6,478 nucleotides of DNA from JBDSTW01 sp039914705 (GTDB taxonomy: Bacteria > Pseudomonadota > Gammaproteobacteria > SURF-13): assembly GCA_039914705.1 (NCBI GenBank), contig JBDSOT010000144.1, forward strand, positions 1-6,478, read 5' to 3'. Positions 1 to 5,408 of this stretch are shown here, piece after piece (the stretch's first letter is position 1; every line of letters starts with the position of its first letter). The translations under genes were made by a program, and so were the position numbers. The notes under the pieces were generated by a model that saw nothing but the letters and a program-made list of their open reading frames with translations, had not been told where the DNA came from and ran no database searches.

Positions 1-326
1 GCGGCATGGGCGGCATGGCCGGCATGATGGACAAGCTGCCGGGCATGGGCGAGATCCCGCAGGCGGTAAAGGATCAGGTGAACGATAAGGAAACCGCGCG
101 CCTGGAGGCCATCATCAACTCCATGACACCGCACGAGCGCCGCTTCCCGGACGTGCTCAAGGGTTCGCGCAAACGGCGTATTGCCGCAGGTTCAGGCACG
201 CAGGTGCAGGATATCAACCGGCTGCTAAAGCAATTTATGCAAATGCAAAAGATGATGAAACAAATCTCCAAAGGCGGCGGGATAGCCAAGATGATGCGCG
301 GGTTGAAAGGCCGCATGCCATTTTAA
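1..326 (+). CDS. ffh: Signal recognition particle protein Ffh (SRP54), C-terminal part
   Basis: This is the last 108 codons or so of Ffh, cut by the window start; the reading frame begins at base 3. Ffh is the cytoplasmic GTPase that, with 4.5S RNA, delivers ribosomes making membrane proteins to the receptor FtsY. Only the M domain is present. It opens with a flexible Gly/Met stretch (four GGCATG units in the first 30 bases). It then has the RNA-binding helix-turn-helix recognisable as NSMTPHERR, SRKRRIAAGSGT and VQDINRLLKQF, where the Arg-rich turn contacts 4.5S RNA. The end is Met-rich (QFMQMQKMMKQ...MMRGLKGRMPF), as expected for the signal-peptide groove and tail. The GTPase NG domain lies outside the window. 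It sits upstream of rpsP, as in many proteobacteria. No T-rich intrinsic terminator is visible after the stop. The identification is very secure. Confidence 0.97.
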   Translation, partial: GMGGMAGMMDKLPGMGEIPQAVKDQVNDKETARLEAIINSMTPHERRFPDVLKGSRKRRIAAGSGTQVQDINRLLKQFMQMQKMMKQISKGGGIAKMMRGLKGRMPF

Positions 327-434
327 GGCTGCAATGTGAAGGCTAGCGATGCATTGTGTGCTCTGGGTGGCGGGCGCAATTCAAGCTCACCTCAGCTTGC
401 GCGGGCTGCAATTCATTCATGCACAAGCTATATC

Positions 435-469
435 TTTCTTATTGGCACGAATTCCCGTAAAATGCGCCC
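435..469 (+). promoter_or_regulatory. Probable sigma70 promoter of the rpsP-rimM-trmD-rplS operon
   Basis: The -10 box is TAAAAT at 458-463. It is followed directly by the GC-rich discriminator GCGCCC (464-469), a pattern typical of stringently controlled ribosomal promoters. Seventeen bases upstream, TTTCTT (435-440) is the best-placed -35 box but matches poorly; TTGGCA at 443-448 is a better hexamer but is only 9 bases from the -10 box. Transcription would start near 470-472, giving a leader of about 75 bases. The -10 and discriminator are seen directly. The role in rpsP expression and (p)ppGpp control is inferred from position. Confidence 0.5.
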
Positions 470-509
470 TTAATTTTGGCCTGAGAGTTTTCCCGTTGAC
501 CCGGCTTTT

Positions 510-527
510 CTGCATTCCAGAATGCAG
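510..527 (+). promoter_or_regulatory. Leader hairpin just upstream of the rpsP ribosome-binding site
   Basis: CTGCATT (510-516) and AATGCAG (521-527) form a perfect 7-bp stem with a CCAG tetraloop. It ends three bases before the GAGGA Shine-Dalgarno sequence (531-535) of rpsP, which is 11 bases from the ATG. No T tract follows, so it is not a terminator. It could insulate the ribosome-binding site, stabilise the 5' end of the message or be a regulatory target. The structure is read directly; the function is unknown. Confidence 0.45.
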
Positions 528-546
528 TACGAGGATAGACATACCC

Positions 547-795
547 ATGGTAACCATACGCTTAGCCCGAGGTGGCGCGAAAAAACGCCCCTTTTTTAAT
601 ATCGTCGTAACCGACAGCCGTAACCGCCGCGATGGCCGTTATATCGAGCGCGTTGGCTTTTTTAACCCGATTGCCACGAGCAATGAGGTCGCTCTGTCGG
701 TGAAGAGAGACCGCGTAGACTACTGGCTGTCCAAGGGTGCCCAGACCTCCGAGCGCGTCGCCTCATTGATGAAACAGCAACAACAGACCGCCTGA
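547..795 (+). CDS. rpsP: 30S ribosomal protein S16
   Basis: An 82-residue protein of the small ribosomal subunit that binds 16S rRNA and helps 30S assembly. The N-terminus MVTIRLARGGAKKRPFF, the central RDGRYIERVGFFNP block and the WLSKGAQTSERVASLM segment are all characteristic of S16, and the length is normal. The frame stays open upstream to 349, but that stretch has no S16 similarity and contains the putative promoter. The ATG at 547 with GAGGA at 531-535 is therefore the start. It is the first gene of the operon, with 16 bases between its stop and the rimM start codon. High expression is expected relative to rimM and trmD, in line with its ATG start and visible Shine-Dalgarno sequence. 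Confidence 0.97.
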   Translation: MVTIRLARGGAKKRPFFNIVVTDSRNRRDGRYIERVGFFNPIATSNEVALSVKRDRVDYWLSKGAQTSERVASLMKQQQQTA

Positions 796-801
796 GTATT
801 T

Positions 802-829
802 CCGAAGAACCGTGGCCGAAGAACCATGG
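802..829 (+). repeat. Tandem 14-bp repeat spanning the rimM start codon
   Basis: CCGAAGAACCGTGG (802-815) is followed immediately by CCGAAGAACCATGG (816-829), matching at 13 of 14 positions. The first copy carries the rimM GTG start. The single difference turns the same position of the second copy into ATG (826-828), which lies out of frame with rimM. It looks like a small slippage or duplication event at the translation start. Confidence 0.8.
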
Positions 830-1330
830 GTAGTTGTCGGCCGCGTGGCCGGCCTGTATGGCTTGAAGGGTTGGGTGAAGATTGTTTCGTATACCGAACC
901 CCGCGACAATATTCTGAGTTACCGGCCATGGCATATAGCGGTGATGCGCAATGGTGAGAAGTCGTGGCAAGCGTTGCCGAATGTTCAAGCACGGATTCAC
1001 GGTAAGGGTATTGTTGCCCAGCTTGAGATGGACGATGGCCCAAACACGGCAGGCCGCTGGCTGGATAAAGAAATCGCCATTAACCGGACCCAGCTTCCGC
1101 GCCTTGCCCACGGCGATTATTACTGGTCCGAATTATTAGGCTGCAAGGTGTTGACCTTGGACGGTATCGACTTGGGAACGCTCGACCATTTTTTCAGCAC
1201 CGGGGCTAATGATGTGATGGTAGTTGTTGGCGAACGCGAGCGATTAATCCCTTATATCAAGGGTAGCGTGGTACACAGCATCGACCTGGCCGGCAAGATT
1301 ATGCGGGTCGATTGGGATGCGGACTTTTAA
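812..1330 (+). CDS. rimM: Ribosome maturation factor RimM
   Basis: A 172-residue cytoplasmic 16S rRNA processing factor that binds S19 and assists maturation of the 30S head. The N-terminal RimM domain (about residues 5-92) opens with the family signature VVVGRVAGLYGLKGWVK. The C-terminal PRC-barrel (about 100-172) shows DYYWSELLGCKV, TGANDVMVV, RLIPYI and the terminal VDWD. The length is normal. The start is GTG at 812: no in-frame ATG lies nearby and the family signature follows immediately. The only Shine-Dalgarno candidate is a weak GAAG about four bases upstream. A tandem 14-bp duplication covers the start and places an ATG at 826 in another frame, giving a 43-codon decoy ending at 957. 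It is co-transcribed with rpsP and trmD. The weak start fits the known low level of RimM relative to S16 and L19 in E. coli. Confidence 0.95.
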   Translation: MAEEPWVVVGRVAGLYGLKGWVKIVSYTEPRDNILSYRPWHIAVMRNGEKSWQALPNVQARIHGKGIVAQLEMDDGPNTAGRWLDKEIAINRTQLPRLAHGDYYWSELLGCKVLTLDGIDLGTLDHFFSTGANDVMVVVGERERLIPYIKGSVVHSIDLAGKIMRVDWDADF

Positions 1331-1333
1331 GCG

Positions 1334-2077
1334 GTGCACGTCGGGGTTGTAACGCTGTTCCCGCAGATGTTCGACATGATTACGCAGTACGGCGTAACGG
1401 GGCGCGCCATAGAACGCGGTCTGGTAACGCTGAAGCTATGGAATCCGCGCGATTATGTGCACGACCGTCATCGTACGGTGGATGACCGGCCGTACGGAGG
1501 TGGCCCCGGCATGGTGATGCAGGTGCAGCCATTGTGCGACGCCATAACCGCAGCGCGGACAGCGGCAGGTGCGAAGGCGAAGGTTGTATACCTGTCGCCA
1601 CAGGGTAGACGCCTCGATCAGGCTGGTGTGCACGAACTCGCGGCGCGCGAATGCATGGTGCTGGTGGCCGGGCGCTACGAGGGCATTGATGAGCGTATAG
1701 TGGATACGCACATCGACGAGGAATGGTCGATAGGCGATTACGTATTGAGCGGCGGTGAACTCGCGGCCATGGTCATCATTGACGGCCTGGCGCGTACCTT
1801 GCCTGGCGTGCTTGGGCACGATGGATCGGCGCAGGAAGATTCGTTTGCGGCAGGCCTGCTGGACTATCCGCACTACACGCGCCCGGAAGAAATTCATGGC
1901 CTGCACGTGCCGGAGGTTCTGATGAGCGGTGACCACCAGGCGATCACACGCTGGCGTCACAAGCAGGCCCTGGGCCGCACCTGGCTGCGCAGACCGGACT
2001 TGATCGAGAAGATCAATCTGAGCAAAGAGCAACAATTGTTATTAGATGAATATATTCAGGAACACGAACAACATTAA
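1334..2077 (+). CDS. trmD: tRNA (guanine(37)-N1)-methyltransferase TrmD
   Basis: A 247-residue SPOUT-class enzyme that uses S-adenosylmethionine to make m1G37 in tRNAs reading CNN codons, preventing +1 frameshifting. Family motifs appear in order: VVTLFPQMF at the N-terminus, DDRPYGGGPGMVM (50-62), the knot segments YLSPQGRRLDQ and AGRYEGIDERI (112-122), and IGDYVLSGGELA (133-144) at the methyl-donor site. Then come the catalytic-region Arg154 and Asp169 (in EDSFAAGLLDYPHYTRP). These two fall at the same numbers as in E. coli TrmD. The start is GTG at 1334, three bases after the rimM stop. Only a weak GCGGA (1319-1323, inside the end of rimM) could serve as Shine-Dalgarno, so translational coupling to rimM is likely. 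The length is normal and nothing is missing. Confidence 0.97.
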   Translation: MHVGVVTLFPQMFDMITQYGVTGRAIERGLVTLKLWNPRDYVHDRHRTVDDRPYGGGPGMVMQVQPLCDAITAARTAAGAKAKVVYLSPQGRRLDQAGVHELAARECMVLVAGRYEGIDERIVDTHIDEEWSIGDYVLSGGELAAMVIIDGLARTLPGVLGHDGSAQEDSFAAGLLDYPHYTRPEEIHGLHVPEVLMSGDHQAITRWRHKQALGRTWLRRPDLIEKINLSKEQQLLLDEYIQEHEQH

Positions 2078-2100
2078 TACGAGTGATCAGGAGCAGATTT

Positions 2101-2445
2101 ATGAGCAACATCATCGAACAAATCGAAGCCGAACAAATGACGCGGCAGTTACCCGAGTTCGCCCCAGGCGACACCATCATCGTGCAGGTCAAGGTTAAAG
2201 AGGGCGCGCGCGAGCGCCTGCAGGCATTTGAAGGCGTAGTCATTGCCAAGAGTAATCGCGGCCTCAACTCCAGCTTCACCGTGCGCAAGATTTCCCACGG
2301 CGAGGGTGTGGAGCGCGTATTTCAAAACTACAGCCCCAGCATTCAGGAGGTCTCCGTTAAAATGCGCGGTGACGTGCGGCGTGCCAAGCTTTATTATCTG
2401 CGCGACCTGAAAGGCAAGGCTGCACGCATCAAGGAAAAACTTTAG
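2101..2445 (+). CDS. rplS: 50S ribosomal protein L19
   Basis: A 114-residue large-subunit protein located at the interface with the 30S subunit. The recognisable blocks are MSNIIEQIEAEQM, FAPGDTIIVQVKVKEG, RLQAFEGVVIAK, the turn NRGLNSSFTVRKISHGEGVER, and the basic C-terminus RRAKLYYLRDLKGKAARIKEKL. The open frame could begin at a GTG at 2083. The ATG at 2101 is preferred because it gives the standard L19 N-terminus and has GGAG (2090-2093) seven bases upstream. It is the last gene of the rpsP operon, 23 bases after trmD. As with rpsP, the ATG and clear ribosome-binding site fit strong translation. Confidence 0.97.
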   Translation: MSNIIEQIEAEQMTRQLPEFAPGDTIIVQVKVKEGARERLQAFEGVVIAKSNRGLNSSFTVRKISHGEGVERVFQNYSPSIQEVSVKMRGDVRRAKLYYLRDLKGKAARIKEKL

Positions 2446-2457
2446 GATTTATTGTGC

Positions 2458-2483
2458 CCCCCGCGCTGGTGAAATGGCGGGGG
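2458..2483 (+). terminator. GC-rich hairpin after rplS (possible operon end or attenuator)
   Basis: CCCCCGC (2458-2464) and GCGGGGG (2477-2483) form a perfect 7-bp, nearly all G-C stem with a 12-base loop. It begins 12 bases after the rplS stop and ends about 45 bases before the preferred ogt start. There is no run of T after it, so it is not a standard intrinsic terminator. It may protect the 3' end of the ribosomal message or partially stop transcription into ogt. The stem is seen directly; the role is inferred. Confidence 0.35.
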
Positions 2484-2528
2484 AGTGGTTACACGGGACG
2501 CAGATTACTCATTGCCTCGGGCCATATC

Positions 2529-3023
2529 ATGATTAGCCCTTTAAGCAAAAATCACGATGCCGTTTTTAGCTTGGCTTTACTCCCCGATGGCCCGAAATTA
2601 GGGATTCGCGTTAGCGATAGTGCGCTGCTGGCGATTGATTTTCTGAAGTCCTCAACACCCGACAAGGCCCCTCAAACGGAATTGGCCCGCCTGATAGTTA
2701 CCAAATTACTTAATTATTCCGCAAATCCTGCCTCCCGGTTTTCGTTACCCATCTATCTTCACGGCACCGCCTTTCAGCAACGCGTCTGGCAAGCAATTAA
2801 AAATATTCCCACCGGAGAAGTCTGCAGTTACGGTCAACTTGCGAGGCAACTAAACACCGGTGCCCGCGCCATCGGCAACGCCTGTCGCAAAAATCCCATC
2901 CCGATTGTGATTCCCTGTCACCGGGTGGTCGGCGCAAACAGTATGGGCGGTTATTCAGGCCAAACTTCCGGTGCGCAGCTAACCATCAAAAGCCGCTTAT
3001 TGGCCCATGAACAGCAGCGCTAA
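2529..3023 (+). CDS. ogt: Methylated-DNA--protein-cysteine S-methyltransferase (O6-alkylguanine repair)
   Basis: A suicide DNA-repair protein that moves the methyl group from O6-methylguanine (or O4-methylthymine) to its own cysteine. The C-terminal catalytic domain starts near LHGTAFQQRVWQAIKNIPTGEVCSYG. It contains ARAIGNACRKNPIP, with the helix-turn-helix arginine finger, and the active site IPCHRVVG with Cys130. It ends KSRLLAHE, matching the usual KxxLLxxE. The N-terminal part (1-75) is weakly conserved, as usual. From ATG 2529 the protein is 164 residues, close to the family norm. No good Shine-Dalgarno precedes that ATG. An in-frame GTG at 2454 has AGGA six bases upstream and would give 189 residues, but its extra segment reads through the GC-rich hairpin and resembles no Ogt N-terminus. 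Its 3' end overlaps xerD by 17 bases. By eye the gene is more AT-rich than its neighbours. Function is secure; the start is uncertain. Confidence 0.9.
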   Translation: MISPLSKNHDAVFSLALLPDGPKLGIRVSDSALLAIDFLKSSTPDKAPQTELARLIVTKLLNYSANPASRFSLPIYLHGTAFQQRVWQAIKNIPTGEVCSYGQLARQLNTGARAIGNACRKNPIPIVIPCHRVVGANSMGGYSGQTSGAQLTIKSRLLAHEQQR

Positions 3024-3951
3024 AGGGCCAGTCGTAGCATTACCTGCCAGTGAAGATCTGGCAGTCATCGAAGCCTTTGTCGATGCCCTCTGGTTGGAGC
3101 GGGGCTTGAGCAAAAATACCCTGGCCGCTTACCGTAGTGATTTACAAAAACTTACGCTTTGGTTATCAATGCGCAAGCTGAATTTAATGACCGCCCGTCG
3201 TGCTGATTTGCTGGATTATCTTGCCATATGCGTCAACATGCGCAAGCGCCCGAGTTCGACGGCGCGGCTGGTGTCAAGCGTGCGCCGCTTTTATCAGTTA
3301 CAGGTGCGCGAAGGGCACCTGGATGCAGATCCCAGCGCACGTATCGACGCGCCAAAACTCGGGCGCTCACTCCCCGCGTCATTGACCGAGAGTGAGGTTG
3401 AGGCGCTGCTTGCGGTGCCGGTTATTGATACCGCGCTCGGTCTGCGTGACCGCGCCATGCTGGAAATGCTGTATGCCTGCGGTCTGCGCGTCTCTGAATT
3501 AGTGACCTTAAGTACGCTCCAAGTCAATCTGCGGCAAGGTGTTGTTCGTGTGATGGGTAAGGGCGCTAAGGAACGCCTGGTACCGTTCGGTGAAGAGGCG
3601 CAGTTCTGGCTGGAGCGCTATCAGAACGAGGCACGGCCGCCGCTAATGAGGGGGAAAGCGGCAAGGCAAACCAGCGAGGGTCTCTTCGTTACGGCGCGAG
3701 GCTCCGCGATGACGCGCCAGGCTTTTTGGTATCGCATTAAACACTACGCACGCCTGGCAGGCATCGTTAAAAAACTCTCGCCGCACACCTTACGCCATGC
3801 CTTCGCCACCCACTTGCTTAATCACGGCGCTGATCTGCGCGTAGTGCAAATGTTGCTCGGGCACAGCGACTTATCGACGACACAAATCTATACGCATGTC
3901 GCCAGAGAGCGGCTTAAAAAATTGCATGCCGAGCATCACCCGCGCGGATGA
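3007..3951 (+). CDS. xerD: Site-specific tyrosine recombinase XerD
   Basis: A 314-residue cytoplasmic recombinase that, with XerC, resolves chromosome dimers at dif under control of FtsK. The N-terminal SAM-like core-binding domain (about 18-105) contains FVDALWLERGLSKNTLAAYRSDL. The catalytic domain (about 123-305) has the full set of active residues: Arg161 (CGLRVSEL), Lys185 (GKGAKERLVP), His260 and Arg263 (SPHTLRHAFATH), His286 (LLGHSDLSTTQ) and the nucleophile Tyr295 (IYTHV). The wording is closer to E. coli XerD than XerC, including NHGADLRVVQMLLGHSDLSTTQ and the HHPR end. It is about 16 residues longer at the N-terminus than E. coli XerD (298). The ATG at 3007 lies inside ogt without a clear Shine-Dalgarno sequence, suggesting translational coupling. 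A resident housekeeping recombinase, not a mobile-element integrase, is indicated by similarity and context. Confidence 0.94.
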   Translation: MNSSAKGPVVALPASEDLAVIEAFVDALWLERGLSKNTLAAYRSDLQKLTLWLSMRKLNLMTARRADLLDYLAICVNMRKRPSSTARLVSSVRRFYQLQVREGHLDADPSARIDAPKLGRSLPASLTESEVEALLAVPVIDTALGLRDRAMLEMLYACGLRVSELVTLSTLQVNLRQGVVRVMGKGAKERLVPFGEEAQFWLERYQNEARPPLMRGKAARQTSEGLFVTARGSAMTRQAFWYRIKHYARLAGIVKKLSPHTLRHAFATHLLNHGADLRVVQMLLGHSDLSTTQIYTHVARERLKKLHAEHHPRG

Positions 3952-3952
3952 G

Positions 3953-3970
3953 TTACGATTATAATCGTAA
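3953..3970. promoter_or_regulatory. Perfect 18-bp palindrome containing a -10 box, upstream of yajQ
   Basis: TTACGATTATAATCGTAA is identical on both strands over all 18 bases. It begins two bases after the xerD stop. Its centre contains TATAAT (3960-3965), an exact sigma70 -10 hexamer; a start near 3972 would leave a leader of about 29 bases before yajQ. No good -35 box lies 16-18 bases upstream (CACCCG at the 17-bp position). The arrangement would fit an operator laid over a promoter that needs an activator, or a repressor site. The palindrome is seen directly; regulation is inferred. Confidence 0.5.
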
Positions 3971-4000
3971 AGTCGAAAGCACTTATCAGGAGAAGCCGAC

Positions 4001-4483
4001 ATGCCGTCATTTGATGTGGTATCCGAGATCGACAAACACGAACTGGGTAATGCCGTCGATCAGGCCAATCGTGAGATTGGCGCGCGTTTCGATTTCAAGG
4101 GCAGCGGCGCGCACGTCGATCACGACAAGGCAGTGCTGACGCTGCACGCCGACAATGAATTTCAGATAAAACAGATGATGGATATCCTGGAAGGTAAGCT
4201 GGTGAAGCGCGGCATTGATCTCGCGAGTCTTGAGCGTGGCAAGGTCGAAAGCACTGGCATCAAGGCGCAACAAAAGGTTACCGTGCGCGAAGGCATTGAC
4301 GCGGAGCTGGCCAGAAAGATCGTCAAACTCATTAAAGACAGTAAATCAAAAACCCAGGCTGCGATTCAGGGCGAACAATTGCGCATCACCGGGAAAAAGC
4401 GCGACGAGCTGCAAGAGGTTATCGCGCTGCTGCGCAAGGCCGATTTAGGCATGCCTTTGCAGTACAATAATTTTCGTGACTAA
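4001..4483 (+). CDS. yajQ: YajQ family nucleotide / cyclic-di-GMP-binding protein
   Basis: A 160-residue cytoplasmic protein of the UPF0234/YajQ family. Members bind nucleic acid or nucleotides, and a Xanthomonas homologue was reported as a cyclic-di-GMP effector acting with a transcription factor. Two alpha/beta ferredoxin-like repeats are expected. Visible signatures are the N-terminal MPSFDVVSEIDKHELGNAVD, then REIGARFDFKGS, the middle LVKRGIDLASL, and the end KIVKLIKDSKSKTQAAIQGE, RITGKKRDELQEVIALLR and LGMPLQYNNFRD. The ATG has AGGAG (3988-3992) eight bases upstream and gives the exact family N-terminus. The stop codon TAA is part of the CTAA duplication flanking the miniature element that follows, so the gene end coincides with an insertion site, but the protein keeps its normal FRD end. 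It lies between xerD and dsbC, which are adjacent in E. coli. The physiological role here cannot be told from sequence. Confidence 0.95.
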   Translation: MPSFDVVSEIDKHELGNAVDQANREIGARFDFKGSGAHVDHDKAVLTLHADNEFQIKQMMDILEGKLVKRGIDLASLERGKVESTGIKAQQKVTVREGIDAELARKIVKLIKDSKSKTQAAIQGEQLRITGKKRDELQEVIALLRKADLGMPLQYNNFRD

Positions 4484-4569
4484 GGAAGCTCTGAATAAGT
4501 CCATCCTGGACTTCTCAGAGCACGGTGCATCCCTGCACCGCAGGAACCTCTGACTTAATCAGAGGTTCC
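4484..4569. mobile_element. 86-bp IS5-like miniature inverted-repeat element (MITE), triple hairpin
   Basis: The ends form an 18-bp imperfect inverted repeat: GGAAGCTCTGAATAAGTC (4484-4501) against the complement of 4552-4569, GGAACCTCTGATTAAGTC, with 16 of 18 matches. CTAA lies directly on both sides (4480-4483 and 4570-4573), a 4-bp target duplication. From memory, IS5 ends begin GGAAGGTGCGAA with a nearby TAAG/CAAG, and IS5 targets YTAR, so an IS5-group transposase probably mobilised this element. Inside are three successive hairpins: 4489-4520 (CTCTGA/TCAGAG outer stem, AAGTCCA/TGGACTT inner stem), 4523-4540 (CGGTGCA/TGCACCG) and 4543-4569 (11-bp perfect stem, loop CTTAA). The first two loops share CATCC(C)TG. 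It encodes no protein. No T tract follows, but the stacked hairpins may affect transcript ends between yajQ and dsbC. Confidence 0.8.
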
Positions 4570-4620
4570 CTAATTGAGTCGTTGACCGTCAAAAATTAGC
4601 CCGGCCTTTTGGAGAATTGA

Positions 4621-5343
4621 ATGATTAAAAATTTGCGCTGCATGATATTAAGCTTACTGTTAGCACTGCCCGCTGTGGCAGGTGCCGACGAGTTAGATGC
4701 GCTTCGCAGCAAGCTGGCAACGCTAATCCCCGGCCAGACAGCGGACAGCATTAACTTATCCGCCCTTCCGGGCGTCTACGAAGTTGTTTACGGCGTCGAT
4801 GTGTTCTACATTACCAAGGACGGTCAGCACCTGCTACAGGGTGACCTGATTGATCTTGACGGGCATAACAATATTACCGAATCGACCAGGGCACTGGTGC
4901 GGTTAAAGGCGCTGAGTGGCATCAATGAAGACACAATGATCGTCTTCGCACCGAAAGAAGTTAAACATACGCTCACGGTCTTTACGGATATTGACTGTGG
5001 CTATTGCCGAAAGCTGCACGGCGAAATGGCCGAACTTAATAAATTGGGAATCAAGGTACGCTATCTGGCATTTCCGCGCTCGGGTGTGGACACGCCTTCA
5101 TACTACAAGGCGGTGACAGTGTGGTGTTCAAAGGATCGCAATCAGGCGATGACGCACGCCAAGTCCGATGAAAATTTACCACAGTTGACCTGTGAAAATC
5201 CGGTCAAGCAACATCTGGATGTGGTGAAAAAATTGGGCATCAGAGGCACGCCGGCGCTCATACTCGAAGATGGTCAACTTGTAAGCGGCTATGTCCCCGC
5301 CGCAGAATTACTCAAGCTCCTGGATCAGCATAAAAAGATTTAG
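4621..5343 (+). CDS. dsbC: Thiol:disulfide interchange protein DsbC (periplasmic disulfide isomerase)
   Basis: A 240-residue periplasmic protein that reshuffles wrong disulfides in exported proteins and is kept reduced by DsbD. The N-terminal signal peptide has a basic start (MIKNLR), a hydrophobic core and a likely cleavage after ALPAVA (residue 20). The dimerisation domain (about 22-80) includes LPGVYEVVYG and VFYITKDGQHLLQGDLIDL. The thioredoxin-fold domain carries the active site DIDCGYCRKLH (Cys126, Cys129), a second cysteine pair at 169 and 191 like the structural disulfide of E. coli DsbC, and the cis-proline loop RGTPALI (Pro211). GGAGA (4611-4615) precedes the ATG by five bases. The spacer upstream holds the miniature element and an 11-bp palindrome (TTGAC-C-GTCAA, 4582-4592), but no strong promoter. 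The residual xerD-dsbC linkage supports the assignment. DsbC is favoured over DsbG from the CGYC site and overall wording. Confidence 0.93.
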   Translation: MIKNLRCMILSLLLALPAVAGADELDALRSKLATLIPGQTADSINLSALPGVYEVVYGVDVFYITKDGQHLLQGDLIDLDGHNNITESTRALVRLKALSGINEDTMIVFAPKEVKHTLTVFTDIDCGYCRKLHGEMAELNKLGIKVRYLAFPRSGVDTPSYYKAVTVWCSKDRNQAMTHAKSDENLPQLTCENPVKQHLDVVKKLGIRGTPALILEDGQLVSGYVPAAELLKLLDQHKKI

Positions 5344-5408
5344 TTAATGAGAGCCAGGATGTCGTTTGGTGATATTCATTTTCAATCAAGCATAAGGATA
5401 CCTCTGCT

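Noticed and set aside
371..415. Short direct repeat (CGGGC-GCAATTCA and CGGGCTGCAATTCA) with a CAAGCT/AGCTTG stem after ffh, considered as a terminator or regulatory site.
   Set aside because: The stem is only 6 bp, has no T tract, and the repeat is imperfect; no function can be supported.
481..490. CTGAGAG after GGC in the rpsP leader, recalling the CUGAGA of TPP riboswitches.
   Set aside because: The other conserved parts and folding pattern of a TPP riboswitch are absent, and the downstream gene is ribosomal.
349..546. N-terminal extension of rpsP back to an ATG at 349.
   Set aside because: The extra 66 residues resemble no S16 sequence and overlap the promoter and leader hairpin; ATG 547 gives the standard S16 N-terminus.
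662..1111. Minus-strand open frame of 149 codons opposite rpsP and rimM.
   Set aside because: It is a shadow of two well-identified genes with no recognisable protein features.
1436..2035. Long open frame of 199 codons on the minus strand.
   Set aside because: It lies wholly opposite trmD, whose frame has clear family motifs; the antisense translation matches nothing recognisable and reflects codon bias.
3007..3951. The tyrosine recombinase as the integrase of an integrated element.
   Set aside because: The sequence is XerD-like over its full length, sits in a housekeeping context, and there are no tRNA genes, attachment-site repeats or phage genes nearby.
3972..4255. Twelve-base direct repeat GTCGAAAGCACT at 3972-3983 and 4244-4255, around the yajQ start and inside yajQ.
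   Set aside because: A 12-base match is expected about once by chance in a window of this length, and the second copy is explained by coding sequence.
5344..5408. Possible promoter in the 65-base spacer before the binding-protein gene.
   Set aside because: No pair of hexamers with acceptable spacing and match could be picked out; only the AAGGA ribosome-binding site is convincing.
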